The notes: generated by a model not told the origin, from the letters alone. Positions 25,856 to 34,250 are shown, numbered from the stretch's first letter. The stretch: DNA of 44,014 bases from an uncultured Granulicatella sp. (GCF_938030755.1 NZ_CALHIF010000017.1:1-44014), one strand, 5' to 3'. Made by a program: numbers and translations.

Positions 25856-26581
25856 TTGTATATTCAAAACGAACTTTCTAATAGCGCTCTTTTACTGTCT
25901 ATTCCTCATAGTGGGCTCCATATTCCAGATGAAATAGAAATTCTTTGTAATCCACTTGCCAAACGAAATCATACAGATTGGTTCCTTCCTGAATTAGCCG
26001 ATGCTAATTCTTATACAATCATCCAAGCTACTGTGTCCAGATACATTGTTGATGTGAATCGATTTAAGCCGACACAGAAACACTCCATTCAACCGATTAT
26101 TCCTCGAACCGATGAAGAAGGGACACCTCTATTTAAAAACTTCCCTTCAAAACAAAAACAAAGACAGTGGATTCAAAATTATTACGAGCCTTACTATCGT
26201 AAAATTGAAGAGATATTAACTCAAAAATTAAGCATTCACCAACAGGTTTTTCTTTTAGATTTACACAGTTATGACGACTCCTTTTTTCCTTCTCATGAAA
26301 TGATACTCGGGAGCCGGAAACAGACTTCTATCAGTAAGAATTCTCTTAAAAGAATCGAAGATCTATTTCAAGAACAAGACCTACCTACTCGTTTAGATAT
26401 TCCTTTTTCAGGAGGAAGTATTGTTGCCACATTTGGAAAGCAAGAACGCGTTGAAGCTCTACAAATAGAAATTCCTTACTCTTTCTATTTAAAGGAAGGC
26501 AAACCAGATAAAATAAAGTTTTATCAATTACAGGAAAAACTACATCATATTTTTGATCAACTCAATAACGAAAACACCTAG
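25856..26581 (+). CDS. N-formylglutamate amidohydrolase family protein
   Basis: 241 residues if translation starts at TTG 25856, where AGGTGA lies 4 nt upstream; the open frame extends back to 25703 but that part overlaps pepF antisense. Family motifs are LLLSIPHSGLHIPDEI at the N-terminus, YIVDVNRF near residue 62, FLLDLHSYDD near 137, and GGSIVATFGKQERVEALQIEI near 190. The family hydrolyses N-formylglutamate or related amides in histidine breakdown, but no hut genes are nearby, so the substrate is uncertain. It ends in a hairpin that contains its stop codon. Confidence 0.75.
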   Translation: MYIQNELSNSALLLSIPHSGLHIPDEIEILCNPLAKRNHTDWFLPELADANSYTIIQATVSRYIVDVNRFKPTQKHSIQPIIPRTDEEGTPLFKNFPSKQKQRQWIQNYYEPYYRKIEEILTQKLSIHQQVFLLDLHSYDDSFFPSHEMILGSRKQTSISKNSLKRIEDLFQEQDLPTRLDIPFSGGSIVATFGKQERVEALQIEIPYSFYLKEGKPDKIKFYQLQEKLHHIFDQLNNENT

Positions 26582-26610
26582 ATACTTTCATACGATCGCA
26601 TCTAGGTGTT
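26573..26610. terminator. Hairpin between the amidohydrolase and coiled-coil genes
   Basis: AACACCTAGAT and ATCTAGGTGTT pair perfectly around a 16-nt loop; T-rich but interrupted tracts follow on each strand. Confidence 0.6.
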
Positions 26611-26614
26611 TATT

Positions 26615-26875
26615 CTAATTTGTGTTTTCCTGTAATTTTTTTATTTGCTCTTCGAGGAGTTGAATCTTCTCCGCTTGAGAATTAATTTGTTCTTGCATTT
26701 TCGTCATTTGATCTTGATAGTTCTCTAATGGAGTTGATGTTGTTTTCGAGAAACTTCGGAAGATAAATACTGATAAAAATAATATTACAAGCGTTAGAAT
26801 AATAAATACCCAACCTTGGTTTCTTCTGACATATTGGTTAAATGTTCTTTGAAAATTTTTCCCTGAGTTACTCAT
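26615..26875 (-). CDS. Small single-pass membrane protein with coiled coil
   Basis: 86 residues. A basic N-terminus (about 1-20) is followed by one membrane helix (WVFIILTLVILFLSVFIF, about 22-39) and a C-terminal coiled coil rich in Gln, Glu and Lys (ENYQDQMTKMQEQINSQAEK). The topology suggests the coiled coil faces outward, but the sequence does not settle it. It follows the ClC gene by 52 bp in the same direction and may be co-transcribed. I do not recognise a named family. Confidence 0.65.
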   Translation of the reverse strand: MSNSGKNFQRTFNQYVRRNQGWVFIILTLVILFLSVFIFRSFSKTTSTPLENYQDQMTKMQEQINSQAEKIQLLEEQIKKLQENTN

Positions 26876-26927
26876 TCATCTTCACCTCTTGACTTTTCAA
26901 CAGTATACCATTTATTTTGAAATATCT

Positions 26928-28481
26928 CTAGATGGCACTTGCAATTTTAGTCATTTGTTCGGTCATTGCACCCACTATACCTTCATCACACACAACAATT
27001 AAGATGTCACCAGACAGAAGAATCGTATCTCCTTTTGCCACTATTTCTTTAGCACCACGTCTTATGGTTGCAATAATAATCTCTTTTGGCCACTCCACTT
27101 CTCGGATTTCTTTTTCTACCAGAGGGCTATCCACCATAATTGGAATTTCAAAAGTCGTTCGTTCTCCTTTGGTAGTTGTAGAATGTTCTTTATCTAAACG
27201 TTCTGCCAACACTTCATAAATTGGATCCATTTTCAAGAAGTCAGCCACAATATACGCCACTAAAGTACAAATTCCAAGCGGCATTAATTGGTTCAATCCT
27301 CCCACCATTTCTGTTACAAGCAGTAAAGCTGTTAGAGGTGCTTTCCCAATCGCCGCAAAATACCCTGCCATCGCAAAGAACACAAAGCTAACGCGTACAC
27401 TTGGGTCTACCCCTAAAAATTCAATGAGGAATTCAGCATATGCCAATCCAAGAAGAGCTCCGAGTGAAAGAATCGGTAAAAAAATCCCCCCAGGAAGTCC
27501 TGTTCCGTATGAAATCATTGAGTAGACAAAACGAATCACAAATAGCCCCACTAAAAATTGAACAGTATGATTTTCTTTAACGAGTGCTAATACTAACTCA
27601 CCACCACCGCCTAAAACATGAGGATTCCACATGCCAAGAGGAATAATCAACATAAAGGCAATGAGACAGTAATTATATGGTACCACTTTTGGAAAAAGTG
27701 TCTTGTAAATCTTTGGCAAAGCTAACGTGAGACGATGGTACGCTAATCCAAAAATTGCAAGGACAATGCCAAGAAGGACAACATACCCATAATATTCCAT
27801 CGGAAAACGTTGGTCATTCCCAAGGTTAAGAGATGGATGTGTCCCAAAGACATTTAATGAAATAAAGTTAGCCACGATTGCTGCTGTTAGAGTTGTCACG
27901 GCTACAAGTGGACTGAAGGTATGATGAACTTCTTCTAATACAAACATAAGTCCAGCAATCGGAGCATTAAACGCTGCAGCAAGGCCGGCACCAGCTCCAC
28001 TGGAAATAAACACATTCTTCTGTACCCGATTTGCCTTAAATGTCTCTGCTACTCCTTGACCAACCGATGCTCCTAATTGAATCGAAGGCCCTTCACGTCC
28101 AAGCAAGAGTCCTGACCCAATCGAAATCGCTCCACCTACAAATTTCTTCCAGCAGACAGACCACCAATTCATATCCATCTTTCCTTGAAGTTGTAATTCT
28201 ACTTGTGGAATCCCACTCCCTTTAATATCAGGATCACTCTTTACAATCTGCCCTAAAATAATCCCCATTGCAAGGCTAAACAGAATCCATACAGGAATCC
28301 ATTGCGGTTGTTCTCTCAAAAATAAATAGACGTTTACTACTTGTTCTAAAATAAAACCAATCATATATCTAAATAAACTAACCGCACTACCTGCTAGTAC
28401 ACCGATTAATGCGCCAATAGTAATATACCCTGATTTGCGGTATCTCCTAGGGTTCAAATGACTCCAAAACTCCACTTGCAC
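26928..28481 (-). CDS. clcA: ClC-family H+/Cl- exchange transporter with TrkA-C domain
   Basis: 517 residues. The three ClC selectivity motifs are present: GSGIPQVE near residue 88, GREGPSIQLGASVGQG near 124, and GLPGGIFLPILSLGALLG near 320. The gating glutamate (GREGP) and the proton-path glutamates (FVLEEVHHTF, near 182) are both kept, which marks an exchanger rather than a channel. The last 90 residues form a cytoplasmic TrkA-C (RCK-C) domain. It moves chloride against protons, useful in acid stress. Confidence 0.92.
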   Translation of the reverse strand: MQVEFWSHLNPRRYRKSGYITIGALIGVLAGSAVSLFRYMIGFILEQVVNVYLFLREQPQWIPVWILFSLAMGIILGQIVKSDPDIKGSGIPQVELQLQGKMDMNWWSVCWKKFVGGAISIGSGLLLGREGPSIQLGASVGQGVAETFKANRVQKNVFISSGAGAGLAAAFNAPIAGLMFVLEEVHHTFSPLVAVTTLTAAIVANFISLNVFGTHPSLNLGNDQRFPMEYYGYVVLLGIVLAIFGLAYHRLTLALPKIYKTLFPKVVPYNYCLIAFMLIIPLGMWNPHVLGGGGELVLALVKENHTVQFLVGLFVIRFVYSMISYGTGLPGGIFLPILSLGALLGLAYAEFLIEFLGVDPSVRVSFVFFAMAGYFAAIGKAPLTALLLVTEMVGGLNQLMPLGICTLVAYIVADFLKMDPIYEVLAERLDKEHSTTTKGERTTFEIPIMVDSPLVEKEIREVEWPKEIIIATIRRGAKEIVAKGDTILLSGDILIVVCDEGIVGAMTEQMTKIASAI

Positions 28482-28528
28482 TCATCCTTTACAATTTATT
28501 CTCTTTCATTATATCAAAGTCCGTCCAT

Positions 28529-28572
28529 AAAAAAAGGAAGAAATGAAAATTCTTTCACTTCTTCCTTTTTTT
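28529..28572 (-). terminator. Terminator after the TrpXYZ-like operon
   Basis: AAAAAAAGGAAGAA with (G)TGAAA pairs to TTTCA with CTTCTTCCTTTTTTT; on the minus strand it follows and partly overlaps the stop of the ATPase gene. Confidence 0.85.
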
Positions 28573-29353
28573 ATTCACCTTGTAAGTCCGCTTCATCAAG
28601 AGCATTCATTAAACGGAATAGTTCTTCCTCTGTTAATGCTGCTTTTTCCTCTTTAACAAAATCGCGTACGATTTCTCCACGATGCATGACAATAAGTCTG
28701 TTTCCAAAATGAATCGCGTCAGATAGATTGTGTGTAATCATAAGAGCGGTTAAGTTTTTTTCTTCGATGGTTTCTTGTGTTTTCTGCATAATCTTGCGCT
28801 GTGTTTTCGGGTCAAGCGCCGCTGTATGTTCGTCTAATAGTAATAGTTTTGGAGCGTTCATCGTTGCCATGAGGAGTGAGATGGCTTGACGCTGCCCTCC
28901 TGATAAGAGTCCGATTTCCGTATGAAGACGATCTTCTAATCCAAGTCCTAGAGGGGCTAGTAAGGCTTCGAATTGTTGCAACTCTTCTTTAGAAGACATT
29001 TTAAAGATGCTACGTTTTTGACCTCGGCGGTTTGCTAAGGCTAAGTTTTCAGCCACTGTCATCCGAGGAGCTGTTCCTTGCATTGGGTCTTGGAAGACAC
29101 GGCTAATGTAGGCTGCGCGTTCAAAATCCGCAGTACGCTCAATTTGATGACCTCCAAATGAAATCGTTCCTTCGTCTAAAGAAAAATTACCAGCAATCGC
29201 GTTTAGGAAAGTCGATTTCCCGGCACCATTTCCTCCAACAATCGTGATGAAGTCTCCTTCTTGAATCGATAAGCTGACGAGTTTTAATGCCTTATGCTCA
29301 CGAGATGTTCCAGGGAAAAATGTTTTTGATAAATGCTGAATTTCGATACTCAT
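28571..29353 (-). CDS. trpZ: ABC transporter ATP-binding protein, TrpZ-like
   Basis: 260 residues with Walker A GGNGAGKST near residue 38, the signature LSGGQRQAISLLMA near 148 and Walker B LLLLDEHTAALDP near 168, then the switch histidine in MITHNLSDA. The DEHTAALD form is typical of the ATPases paired with TrpX-type binding proteins. It starts directly after the permease stop and ends in a terminator. Tryptophan as substrate rests on the TrpX homology and the leader peptide. Upstream genes in the transcript are the permease and the binding protein. Confidence 0.8.
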   Translation of the reverse strand: MSIEIQHLSKTFFPGTSREHKALKLVSLSIQEGDFITIVGGNGAGKSTFLNAIAGNFSLDEGTISFGGHQIERTADFERAAYISRVFQDPMQGTAPRMTVAENLALANRRGQKRSIFKMSSKEELQQFEALLAPLGLGLEDRLHTEIGLLSGGQRQAISLLMATMNAPKLLLLDEHTAALDPKTQRKIMQKTQETIEEKNLTALMITHNLSDAIHFGNRLIVMHRGEIVRDFVKEEKAALTEEELFRLMNALDEADLQGE

Positions 29354-30250
29354 TTAATTTTCCCCCTTTCTATGACGTGTGCTCTTTTCCTGAATCCAAC
29401 TTTTCATTTGCGGCACTGTTAAACAGAATGCAATGAGTGCTGCTGAGATGAGTTTAAAGTCGTTTGCTTGGAAGACATTGAGTAATAATACAAGCATTAA
29501 TAGTAAACGGTAAATAATCGATCCGTATAGAATGCAGACAAGACGTCCAACGAATGATTCGTCGGCGAAAATGACTTCACCGATAATAATTGCAGCTAAT
29601 GCAATAACAATGGTTCCAAGACCTGAGTTCACGTCTGCATATCCATTATTTTGTGCTAAAATCGCACCCGCTAAAGCAATCAGAGCGTTTGATAACATCA
29701 AACCAAATACTGTCATCTTACGCGTGTTAATTCCAAGTGCACATGCCATCTTTTCGTTGTCCCCTGTTGCAATGAGCGCTTGTCCAAATTCTGTTTTGAA
29801 GAAGCAGTACATCAAGAAGATTAAAAATCCAATAATGATAAGCCCCATAATGATGATGTCAAAATACTTTGGTAAGCCTAGTTTTGAAAGTGCACTAAAA
29901 ATGGTATCTTGCCCAAGTAGTGTAATATTCGCTTTTCCCATCACTCGTAAGTTAATCGATAGGAGAGACGTCATTGTTAAAATCCCTGCTAATAAACTTG
30001 GGATTTTACAAACCGTCATAAGGAACGCCGTCACACCACCAGCAAGCGCTCCAGCAATCATGGCTACAAGCGTTGCTAAAAACGGGTTCACCCCTTGTTG
30101 AATCAAAATCACACAAGTGGCAGCACCAAGAGGAAAGCTCCCCTCAGTCGTCATATCTGCAATATTTAAAATTCGAAAACTAATGAATAATCCTAGAGAT
30201 AATACACCCCATAATATCCCTTGAGAAATCGAAGAAATTACTAAATCCAT
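29354..30250 (-). CDS. trpY: ABC transporter permease, TrpY-like
   Basis: 298 residues with about eight membrane segments and the BPD_transp_2 (branched-chain amino acid type) pattern: GVLSLGLFISFRILNIADMTTEGSFPLGAA near the start and NALIALAGAILAQNNGYADVNSGLGTIVIALAAIIIGE near residue 190. It forms the membrane pore for the substrate delivered by the TrpX-like protein encoded 106 bp upstream. The ATPase gene follows with no gap. Confidence 0.8.
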   Translation of the reverse strand: MDLVISSISQGILWGVLSLGLFISFRILNIADMTTEGSFPLGAATCVILIQQGVNPFLATLVAMIAGALAGGVTAFLMTVCKIPSLLAGILTMTSLLSINLRVMGKANITLLGQDTIFSALSKLGLPKYFDIIIMGLIIIGFLIFLMYCFFKTEFGQALIATGDNEKMACALGINTRKMTVFGLMLSNALIALAGAILAQNNGYADVNSGLGTIVIALAAIIIGEVIFADESFVGRLVCILYGSIIYRLLLMLVLLLNVFQANDFKLISAALIAFCLTVPQMKSWIQEKSTRHRKGEN

Positions 30251-30356
30251 TTCGAAAAAAATCCTCCTCTGAAACGATCAATATGACTTTTACATCATAT
30301 TGTGTATGAATCTCCACCTCATATAGTCGTTATCATATCAACGTTTCTAAACTATC

Positions 30357-31391
30357 TTATTTATTTGTTGGTGTTACTTTTTGTGCATCTTTTAAGATAC
30401 TGTCTGGAATTGTAATGCCTAATTTTTTCGCTTTTTCTTCGTTGACATAGACAACACCTTTGTTTGCTAATGTGATTGGTGTATCGGCTGGTTTTGCACC
30501 TTTTAAGACTTTTACCACTACTTTAGCTGTTTCTACACCGATTTGGTATTGGTCAACCCCTACTCCTAATACTCCACCGTCAGCAACCATTGTATCCGCT
30601 GATGGGAATACTGGAATTTTAACTGCATCTGTTACTTGAACCACTGTTGCCATTGCACTTGCAATTGTGTTATCGATTGGAACAAAGATAGCATCTACTT
30701 GGCTTGCTAAACTTTCAGTTACTTGTTGAATATCATTTGTATTCGCAATCGTTGACACTTTAACTTCTAGTCCTAATTCTTTCGCTGCTTTTTGAGCTTC
30801 TTCGGCTTGTTTCACGGAGTTATCTTCACTTGAAGTGTATAGGATTCCCACTTTCTTCATGTTAGGAAGAACTTGTTTCATGATTTCTAATTGTTGTTTG
30901 ATGGGTGTACGGTCACTCACCCCTGTGATATTGTTTCCTGGTTTTGATTCGCTTGCGATTAGGCCTGCTTCAACTGGATAAGTAATCCCACCCATGATAA
31001 TTGGTGTTTCTTTTGTATTGTTCGCTAACGCTAATGTTGCAGGAGTTGTAATCCCTACTAAGATGTTGTTTCCGCCTGAAACTAATTTTTCAGACATGCT
31101 TGCTAAGTTACTTTGATCTCCTTGTGCGTTCTGAAGGTCGATTTCTAAGTTTTTACCAACTTCGTATCCTTCATTTTTTAATTCGTCTTGTAAACCTTTA
31201 TAAATGGCATCTAACGCTGGGTGGCTAAGTAATTGTAATACCCCAACTTTAACATTTTCTGTTTGTGTGGATGCTGTGTTAGTTGTATTTGTTTCTTTAT
31301 TTTTGTCTCCTGATTGATTGAAGAATAGTGCTCCTATCACTACTAATACTAATAATACTCCAAATAAATAAATGCCTTTGTTCTTTTTCAT
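30357..31391 (-). CDS. trpX: Tryptophan-type ABC transporter substrate-binding protein TrpX
   Basis: 344 residues from the ATG at 31391, with GGAGG 8 nt upstream. An N-terminal hydrophobic anchor (IYLFGVLLVLVVIGALFF) has no lipobox cysteine, so the protein is probably membrane-anchored rather than lipidated. The ABC_sub_bind (DUF534) domain follows: VKVGVLQLLSHPALDAIYKG, IDLQNAQGDQSNLASMSEKLV, GITTPATLALAN. This closely resembles streptococcal TrpX. It is the first gene of the operon and lies 42 nt after a strong leader terminator, so its expression is probably set by attenuation. Specificity for tryptophan is inferred from homology and the Trp codon in the leader peptide. Confidence 0.82.
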   Translation of the reverse strand: MKKNKGIYLFGVLLVLVVIGALFFNQSGDKNKETNTTNTASTQTENVKVGVLQLLSHPALDAIYKGLQDELKNEGYEVGKNLEIDLQNAQGDQSNLASMSEKLVSGGNNILVGITTPATLALANNTKETPIIMGGITYPVEAGLIASESKPGNNITGVSDRTPIKQQLEIMKQVLPNMKKVGILYTSSEDNSVKQAEEAQKAAKELGLEVKVSTIANTNDIQQVTESLASQVDAIFVPIDNTIASAMATVVQVTDAVKIPVFPSADTMVADGGVLGVGVDQYQIGVETAKVVVKVLKGAKPADTPITLANKGVVYVNEEKAKKLGITIPDSILKDAQKVTPTNK

Positions 31392-31434
31392 GTTGAATTC
31401 CTCCAAAATTGAATATGATATTGCAAACTCTATT

Positions 31435-31469
31435 AAAAAAAGAGACTACGTATTTCACTACGAGTCTCT
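31435..31469 (-). terminator. Leader terminator (attenuator) upstream of trpX
   Basis: On the minus strand AGAGACT plus CGTA pairs with TACG plus AGTCTCT (one bulged T), giving an 11-bp stem with a 6-nt loop and seven T residues. It lies between the promoter and the first gene, so it must be read through for expression. Confidence 0.85.
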
Positions 31470-31615
31470 CATACAAATAGAAAGACCACGTCAGCTCTAG
31501 TCTATAGATCTACGTGGTCGAGTTTGCTTTAAAAGATAAATTCCACATAGATACAAGTTCACGTCAATGAAGGTTGTATCTACATGTACAAATGTACGTT
31601 AAGAACAACCTGTAT

Positions 31616-31669
31616 CTAGTGGCTTTGCCAACGCGTATTTAATTTTAATACGATACAAATGTTTGCCAT
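31616..31669 (-). CDS. Leader peptide of the trpXYZ-like operon
   Basis: A 17-codon frame, MANICIVLKLNTRWQSH, starts at ATG 31669 with AAAAGGAG and 8 nt spacing, as good as any ribosome site in the window. Its single Trp codon (31628-31630) is fourth from the end, followed by Gln, Ser and His before TAG. It is the first open frame on the transcript, about 35 nt from the likely start point, and lies just before the alternative RNA stems. A ribosome pausing at the Trp codon would cover the first pairing segment, as in classical attenuation. A tryptophan-induced nascent-chain stall, as in TnaC, is the alternative. Confidence 0.65.
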   Translation of the reverse strand: MANICIVLKLNTRWQSH

Positions 31670-31699
31670 GTTCTTAACTCCTTTTCTAGTGATGTGTTC

Positions 31700-31728
31700 A
31701 TTATGAACGCAAATGTCCTCGGTGTCAA
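31700..31728 (-). promoter_or_regulatory. Promoter of the trpXYZ-like operon
   Basis: TTGACA (31723-31728) and CATAAT (31700-31705) on the minus strand, 17 bp apart. Confidence 0.8.
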
Positions 31729-31811
31729 CTATTTTTTCAAAAAGATGATTTTTTATTTTTATCTATTTCTATAAACACATTGTTATTTCTTAAACAATTC
31801 TTTATTTTTTA

Positions 31812-31840
31812 TTGAGGTTTTCTTAAATCTGTGCTATTAT
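31812..31840 (+). promoter_or_regulatory. Promoter of the fumarate-reductase-like gene
   Basis: TTGAGG (31812-31817) and TATTAT (31835-31840), 17 bp apart, with an extended TGC before the -10 box. Confidence 0.65.
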
Positions 31841-31885
31841 ATCAAAGGAAATTAATAAAATATTTTTTCACAAAGGAGAATAAAA

Positions 31886-33397
31886 ATGAGAAAAGGAATT
31901 ATAGCTAGTTTAGCTTTATCTTCCGTACTATTACTAGCAGCATGCGGAAATAATAGTTCACAATCTTCGTCTTCAGCTAAAGAAACAACTACTACAACTG
32001 CTGAAGCTGTTGCAAGTGCTTCTGCTCAAAAATATGCAGACCCTTCAACATTAAAAGAAAGCTACGATGTTATCATCGTTGGTTCAGGGGGTGCTGGTCT
32101 TTCAGCTGCCATCCAAGCTAAAGAAGCTGGTTTAAATCCAGTCATCTTGGAAAAAATGCCAACTGCGGGAGGAAATACTACAAAATCTTCAGCTGGTATG
32201 AATGCTTCTCAAACAAAATTCCAAGAAAAAGAAGGAATTCAAGATTCTAACGATAAATTCTATGAAGAATCACTAAAAGGTGGACATGGAACTAACAATC
32301 CTGAACTACTTCGTTACTTAGTAGATAATTCAGCAAGCGCCATTGATTGGTTAGATTCAATGGGAATTACACTAAGTAATTTAACAACTACTGGTGGAAT
32401 GAGTCAAAAACGTACTCACCGCCCTGCCGATGGTTCAGCTGTTGGTGAATATTTAGTAAATGGATTATTACGTAATGTTTCTGAAAGAGAAATTCCATTA
32501 TTCGTCAATGCAGTAGTGACAAAAGTGAATGAAAAAGACGGTAAAGTAACTGGAGTAAATGTAACCATTGACGGTAAAGAAAAAACAATCTCTGCAAAAG
32601 CGGTTGTTCTAACGACTGGTGGATTTGGTGCAAACATGGAAATGGTTACTGAATACAAACCAGAATTAAAAGGTTTTGTAACAACAAACCAAAAAGGATC
32701 TACCGGTGACGGAATTGTTTTAGCAAAAGAATTAGGCGCTGCTACTGTAGATATGAAAGATATTCAAATTCACCCAACAGTAGAACAATCCACTTCAACA
32801 TTGATTTCTGAATCTGTTCGTGGTGAAGGTGCTATTCTTGTGAACCAAGAAGGGAAACGTTTCTACAATGAAATGGAGACTCGTGATAAAGTATCACAAC
32901 AAATCATTGGATTAAAAGAAAAATATGCTTACTTAATCTTCGACTCAGCTTTAACTGAACGTGCAAAAGCTGTTAAGTTCTACGAAAAACGTGGACTAGT
33001 GAAAAAAGCTGACACGATTGAAGCCCTAGCAAAAGAAATTAATGTTCCTGCTGATGCTTTAAAAGCAACATTAGAGACTTGGAATAAAGCTGTTGCTGAT
33101 AAAAACGACTCTGAATTTGGCCGTAAAACTGCAATGGATCATGACTTATCTAAAGGTCCTTACTACGCAATCCAAATCGCTCCTGGTATCCACCATACAA
33201 TGGGAGGATTGAAGATTAATACAAAAGCTCAAGTTCTTAAAGAAGACGGTTCTGTGATTCAAGGTCTCTATGCGGCTGGTGAAGTAACAGGTGGCGTTCA
33301 CGGTGAAAACCGTATCGGTGGTAACGCTGTTGCAGATATCATCATCTTTGGTCGTCAGGCAGGTGCCCAATCTGCTGCTTATGCAAAAGAAAACTAA
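31886..33397 (+). CDS. Extracellular fumarate-reductase-like FAD lipoprotein
   Basis: 503 residues. The signal peptide ends in the lipobox LLAAC (cysteine at 20), then a Ser/Thr-rich linker. The FAD-binding domain starts with YDVIIVGSGGAGLSAAIQAKEAG near residue 58 and GGNTTKSSAGMN near 95. Active-site segments of the fumarate reductase/flavocytochrome c group include IHPTVEQ, SVRGEGAILVNQEGKRFYNE and HHTMGGLKI, and the C-terminus has GENRIGGNAVADIIIFGRQAG. There is no heme domain and no FMN_bind domain, so electrons must come from a separate partner. It probably reduces fumarate or a related enoate at the cell surface. AAAGGAG precedes the ATG. Confidence 0.82.
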   Translation: MRKGIIASLALSSVLLLAACGNNSSQSSSSAKETTTTTAEAVASASAQKYADPSTLKESYDVIIVGSGGAGLSAAIQAKEAGLNPVILEKMPTAGGNTTKSSAGMNASQTKFQEKEGIQDSNDKFYEESLKGGHGTNNPELLRYLVDNSASAIDWLDSMGITLSNLTTTGGMSQKRTHRPADGSAVGEYLVNGLLRNVSEREIPLFVNAVVTKVNEKDGKVTGVNVTIDGKEKTISAKAVVLTTGGFGANMEMVTEYKPELKGFVTTNQKGSTGDGIVLAKELGAATVDMKDIQIHPTVEQSTSTLISESVRGEGAILVNQEGKRFYNEMETRDKVSQQIIGLKEKYAYLIFDSALTERAKAVKFYEKRGLVKKADTIEALAKEINVPADALKATLETWNKAVADKNDSEFGRKTAMDHDLSKGPYYAIQIAPGIHHTMGGLKINTKAQVLKEDGSVIQGLYAAGEVTGGVHGENRIGGNAVADIIIFGRQAGAQSAAYAKEN

Positions 33398-33421
33398 TTA
33401 ATTTCCAAATATACAAAAACG

Positions 33422-33454
33422 AAAAACTCTGAAGCTGTGCTTCAGAGTTTTTTT
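33422..33454 (+). terminator. Terminator after the fumarate-reductase-like gene
   Basis: AAAAACTCTGAAGC and GCTTCAGAGTTTTT pair around a 3-nt loop with a T tract. Confidence 0.92.
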
Positions 33455-33474
33455 ATGAAATAAGTTATAAAAGA

Positions 33475-33705
33475 CTAATCCTCATCTTTAATATCAATAT
33501 CTTCTGGAATAGGTTCATCCAAGTATTTTTGATATTCTTCCAAAAGTCTCTCACGTTGTTTTAAGAAGAAATCGAACTGAGAGGAGTTTAAAAGTACCTC
33601 TCCTTCCACTTCTACCGTCTTCACTTGCTTTGTTTGGATTAAATGCATGAGATATCCTAAATCGATTTCCAAATTCTCTGCGGTTTGTTGCATAGTATAA
33701 TACAT
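33475..33705 (-). CDS. Small helix-turn-helix-like protein, unrecognised
   Basis: 76 residues. The first 50 (MQQTAENLEIDLGYLMHLIQ, then KTVEVEGEVLLNSSQFDFFLKQ) have the pattern of a small excisionase- or MerR-like winged helix: a helix pair, a beta segment, then a recognition-type helix. The last 20 residues are strongly acidic (DEPIPEDIDIKDED). GGAGG lies 6 nt before the ATG. It follows the flavodoxin gene on the same strand, with a weak hairpin between. I cannot name a family, and no target site is evident. Confidence 0.6.
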   Translation of the reverse strand: MYYTMQQTAENLEIDLGYLMHLIQTKQVKTVEVEGEVLLNSSQFDFFLKQRERLLEEYQKYLDEPIPEDIDIKDED

Positions 33706-33720
33706 CCTTTTCCTCCAATA

Positions 33721-33754
33721 AAAAAACTACCCTAAACGAATGATCTAAGGTAGT
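33721..33754 (-). terminator. Weak terminator after the flavodoxin gene
   Basis: On the minus strand ACTACC and GGTAGT form a 6-bp stem around a 17-nt loop, followed by TTTTTT. The short stem suggests partial read-through into the small HTH-like gene. Confidence 0.5.
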
Positions 33755-33766
33755 CTGCATTTTCAA

Positions 33767-34213
33767 TTATGCTAAAGCTTCAACGAGGCTTTGTGCGAAA
33801 GCTTGGATATGTTCGATATCTTCTGCTTCTGCGTTTAAGTCTACTAAGACATTTTCAGCACCCTTTTTGGCACCTGTTTTTGCAAATTGAGCATCAAAAT
33901 CTAATACTGATTGGCAGAACTTATCGTAGAAAGTATCCCCTGAGCCAAGCGCTCCGTATACTTTCCCTGTTAAATCTTCTTCCTCTAATTCTTCATAGAA
34001 GTCAACGATTTCATCAGGTAAGTCGCCATCTGTTCCGTAAGTATATGTTGCGACAACATTAATATCATAATTATGGAATTCGCTTGCTTGTGCTGAAGTA
34101 CATTCTTTCACATCTACTTCTACTCCACGTTCTTCTAATGCTTCCGCTAAAATATCTGCAATCTCTTCTGTATTACCTGTTAAACTTGCATATACAATCA
34201 ATGCTGTTGCCAT
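33767..34213 (-). CDS. Flavodoxin
   Basis: 148 residues from the ATG at 34213 (MATALIVYASLTGNTEEIADIL); the longer frame from 34237 has no better ribosome site. The FMN phosphate loop SLTGNTE is near residue 10, the YTYGTDGDLPDE loop near 60 and LGSGDTFYDKFCQS near 93. It carries electrons at low potential in the cytoplasm, replacing ferredoxin. It is the first gene of a short minus-strand unit. No reductase or dedicated partner is nearby. Confidence 0.92.
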   Translation of the reverse strand: MATALIVYASLTGNTEEIADILAEALEERGVEVDVKECTSAQASEFHNYDINVVATYTYGTDGDLPDEIVDFYEELEEEDLTGKVYGALGSGDTFYDKFCQSVLDFDAQFAKTGAKKGAENVLVDLNAEAEDIEHIQAFAQSLVEALA

Positions 34214-34244
34214 GATACCACTCTCTTTCTCATTCAATACAACG

Positions 34245-34250
34245 ATTATA
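34245..34250 (-). promoter_or_regulatory. Flavodoxin promoter, extended -10
   Basis: TGTTATAAT on the minus strand, with a poor -35 (TAGACG) 17 bp upstream at 34268-34273. Confidence 0.5.

Larger units (their letters stand above)
31423..31694 (-). ncRNA. Leader RNA of trpXYZ with alternative hairpins (putative attenuator)
   Basis: About 270 nt separate the promoter from trpX. After the leader peptide, AGGTTGT (31605-31611) can pair with ACAACCT (31571-31577), while AGATACAA (31574-31581), which overlaps the latter, can pair with TTGTATCT (31549-31556); the two stems exclude each other. A further hairpin GACCACGT/ACGTGGTC spans 31484-31519, then comes the terminator. GCAAACTC (31520-31527) can pair with GAGTTTGC (31423-31430), enclosing both. 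The T-box signature is absent. Pairings are by eye; the mechanism is inferred. Confidence 0.65.

Noticed and set aside
31423..31694. T-box riboswitch in the trpX leader
   Set aside because: I could not find the AGGGTGGNACCGCG-type T-box sequence or a matching specifier stem; a leader-peptide mechanism fits better.
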